Shown here: positions 6,071 to 7,944 of the stretch, one piece after another
Numbering within the stretch: the first letter of the stretch is position 1
How the letters are laid out: every line of letters starts with the position of its first letter
From: OMOG01 sp041485845
GTDB taxonomy: Bacteria; Acidobacteriota; Terriglobia; Bryobacterales; Bryobacteraceae
Length of the DNA stretch: 7,944 bases
Assembly: GCA_041485845.1 (NCBI GenBank)
Contig: JBGPKH010000417.1
Location: 1-7,944 of the forward strand
Reading direction: 5' to 3'
Made by a program: the position numbers and the translations under genes
The notes under the pieces: generated by a model
Seen by the model: the letters and a program-made list of their open reading frames with translations, nothing else
Told to the model about the DNA's origin: nothing
The model's database searches: none

Positions 6071-7944
6071 TTAGAATGTCACGCGCGTGCCCAACTGGAT
6101 CTGCCGCGGGCCAAACAGGTTCGTTCCCGCCGCCGATACCGACTGGAACGAAGTGTTGGGGAACAGCACGGTGTTGCGCACGTTGTACTGCGTCGTGTTG
6201 ATGCCCGTGACCTCCACCCGGTTGGCCACGTTGAAAGCCTCCATGATCAACTGCCAGCGCACGCGCTCGCGAATCTTGATCTCGCGCGCCAGGCGCAGAT
6301 CGACTGTGTTGGCGCCCGGGCCGGTGAACGTGTTGCGGCCGACGTCCGGCACCCGCCCCGAGCCTGCTACTCCCAGAAGGCCCGACTGGAGGCCCGCCGG
6401 TGAGGGGCTTCCCGAGGCGCCGCCGGAGTATGGCCGGCCATCGGCGAGTGTCAGAATTCCGGAAAGCTGGAAGCCATCTACAACCTTGCGGAGCCCGTCC
6501 GACTTGATGTTGTGCGTCGGCAACTCCCACACCCCCGACATCGTGAACCGCTTGCGCTGGTCGAAATCCGAAAGTGAATAGTCGTTCTTCAAGGAGAAGG
6601 GGTTCAGCGGCGTGTTGGCCGTCGTGAACGTGGTGGAGTTCTGATCGTCATCCTGGGCCTTCGAATACGTGAAGCCGGCCTGCATCTGGAACCCATGCGA
6701 GAACCGCTTCCTGGCCTGAATGACCAGGCCGTGGTACCACGTATTGACGACGGTGTCGACCTCCGTCATGAAGCCGTAGTTCGTGTTGGGCCGGGCCCCC
6801 GTGAAGAACGGCACGGAGAACGTGCGCGCCACGCTGCCACAAGTCGTGCTGCTGCCGACCTGCGGAACGGCGCACACCGTGTAGGTGGCGTTCTGCGAGG
6901 CGGGGAACAGGTTGGTGTCGATGAAAACCGGCATCCGCTGGCCGCGATTCAACATGTAGATCGCGCTTACGGTAAAGTCGCGGATCAGTTCGTGCTCGAT
7001 GGCCACTTCGCTCTGGTAGATCATCGGGTTGGCCAACGTCGGCGAAGCGAACACTACGTCCGATTTTGCCCCGGAAGCCGTCGGTATGTCGGCTAGCACG
7101 TTCGGGAACACCGGCGAACCGGCCAAAGTCGGAGTCAGGGTGTAGGATTTGAACCGCACGCCGTTGTTGGTAATCAGGTTGGCAAGGGTCGCGTTCTGAA
7201 TACGGCCGTAGTAGATGCCACCACCCACTCGCACCACGGTCCTTTGGCGCCCGGATACGTCCCAGGCCAGCCCAAATCGCGGCCCGAAATTGTTTCGGTC
7301 GGTGTTGATCTTGTTGGTGGCCGGCAGATCGGGATTGCCCTTCAATGCCGGCATGGACTGTATCTCCCACCGCAGCCCCATGTTCAAAGTAAGGCGGGGA
7401 ACCGGCCGGAAACTGTCCTCGATGTATCCCGCCCCGTCCCATGTCTGAAACTGCGTCGCACCCGCTGCCCCCAGCGCGTCAAAGTCCTGCCTGAAACTTG
7501 TATAGTGTTTGCCTGCGATTCCGCTCTGCGGCGGGTTCAGGGCCTGGCAGTTCTTCAACGGCAGCGGGAACGCCAGATTGGCGCAGTCCGACGCGATATC
7601 GTTGAGCGTCGAAAAGCTGTAAACGCCACCGCCCGAGAACAGGTTGATGATCTGGTCGTTCACCCGCGTGACATCCCAGCCGAACCTCACCGAGTGACGC
7701 CCGTGCAGCCAGCTCAGGTTCTGCGAAAACTGCAGGCGCTTCTCGTCCGGATAGGCAGGGCGCGGCAGGAAGTTGGGCATTCCGAAAGTGATTCCGTTGG
7801 TCACGCTCGCAGAAGGTCCGGGACCGTTGGGCAGTTCGAATTCGAAATCCCGCCCGTACTGGAAACGCAATTCGCTGAGGAAAGTCGGCTTGACGATCCC
7901 ATTCCAGCGCGCAATCACGGACTCTGCGCTCACGTCGTCCGAAC
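6071..7944 (-). CDS. Oar-like TonB-dependent receptor, C-terminal barrel (5' end outside window)
   Basis: The frame is open to the right edge of the window and stops with TAA at 6071-6073, giving 624 complete codons of the C-terminal part. Such receptors are usually 1000-1200 residues, with an N-terminal carboxypeptidase-like domain and plug that would lie beyond the window. Numbering from the GTG at 7933 (internal, not a real start), hallmark barrel segments are GRHSVRFGWDVTRVND (78-93), DGAGYIEDSFRPVPRLTLNMG (166-186), NNFGPRFGLAWD (214-225), TVVRVGGGIYYGR (232-244), SDFDQRKRFTMSGVWELP (455-472), FQLSGILTLADGRPYSG (488-504), and NTVDLRLAREIKIRERVRW with EAFNVANRVEV near the end. The last residue is Phe (QLGTRVTF), as expected for an outer-membrane barrel. 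Two loops each hold a cysteine pair (C117/C129 and C354/C365), plausible disulfides. It probably imports a large substrate such as a glycan or peptide; the substrate is unknown. A palindrome lies just downstream. Confidence 0.9.
   Translation of the reverse strand, partial: SDDVSAESVIARWNGIVKPTFLSELRFQYGRDFEFELPNGPGPSASVTNGITFGMPNFLPRPAYPDEKRLQFSQNLSWLHGRHSVRFGWDVTRVNDQIINLFSGGGVYSFSTLNDIASDCANLAFPLPLKNCQALNPPQSGIAGKHYTSFRQDFDALGAAGATQFQTWDGAGYIEDSFRPVPRLTLNMGLRWEIQSMPALKGNPDLPATNKINTDRNNFGPRFGLAWDVSGRQRTVVRVGGGIYYGRIQNATLANLITNNGVRFKSYTLTPTLAGSPVFPNVLADIPTASGAKSDVVFASPTLANPMIYQSEVAIEHELIRDFTVSAIYMLNRGQRMPVFIDTNLFPASQNATYTVCAVPQVGSSTTCGSVARTFSVPFFTGARPNTNYGFMTEVDTVVNTWYHGLVIQARKRFSHGFQMQAGFTYSKAQDDDQNSTTFTTANTPLNPFSLKNDYSLSDFDQRKRFTMSGVWELPTHNIKSDGLRKVVDGFQLSGILTLADGRPYSGGASGSPSPAGLQSGLLGVAGSGRVPDVGRNTFTGPGANTVDLRLAREIKIRERVRWQLIMEAFNVANRVEVTGINTTQYNVRNTVLFPNTSFQSVSAAGTNLFGPRQIQLGTRVTF

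Overview
This window looks like chromosomal DNA from an Acidobacteriota genome, most likely near Solibacter/Bryobacter (inference). The grounds are high GC content, two large outer-membrane TonB-dependent receptors of the Oar-like/carboxypeptidase-regulatory type that are expanded in that phylum, a glycine-zipper envelope protein, and short palindromic intergenic repeats. I see no tRNA, rRNA, CRISPR array, transposase, phage gene or recombinase. Genes fill almost the whole window, and no gene-free stretch exceeds 300 bases.

Layout. At the left edge (2-811, plus strand) is the C-terminal part of an envelope protein with a small beta-rich N-terminal module, a Pro/Ala linker, a beta domain and a glycine zipper. 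It converges on a minus-strand block. The 70-base convergent junction is almost entirely a pair of mutually inverted REP-like palindromes that abut or overlap both stop codons. The minus-strand block, read in its own direction, contains: the C-terminal 624 codons of an Oar-like receptor (7944-6071); a gap with a third palindrome of the same design (6022-6055); a second, smaller TonB-dependent receptor (about 6002-3688) broken by a one-base frameshift near 5310 and lacking a convincing start codon; a 121-base gap with three tandem 9-10 base repeats (3617-3646); a 186-residue protein of unknown function with a striking H/EPD/YWFR/HPIF motif (3566-3006); and, 21 bases later, a short 700-residue SecA-family ATPase (2984-882).

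How the genes relate. The two receptors are probably independent outer-membrane uptake genes that happen to be adjacent. The 186-residue gene and the SecA-like gene are spaced like an operon. The SecA homologue keeps every ATPase motif but lacks the C-terminal linker and zinc-binding tail, and its two-helix-finger loop is diverged, so it may be an accessory (SecA2-like) export motor rather than the housekeeping SecA. No known accessory-Sec partner (SecY2, Asp proteins, glycosyltransferases, serine-rich adhesin) is visible. I did not find a clearly new multi-gene system. The items most worth a second look are the SecA-like/unknown-protein pair, the REP family, and the receptor lesion.
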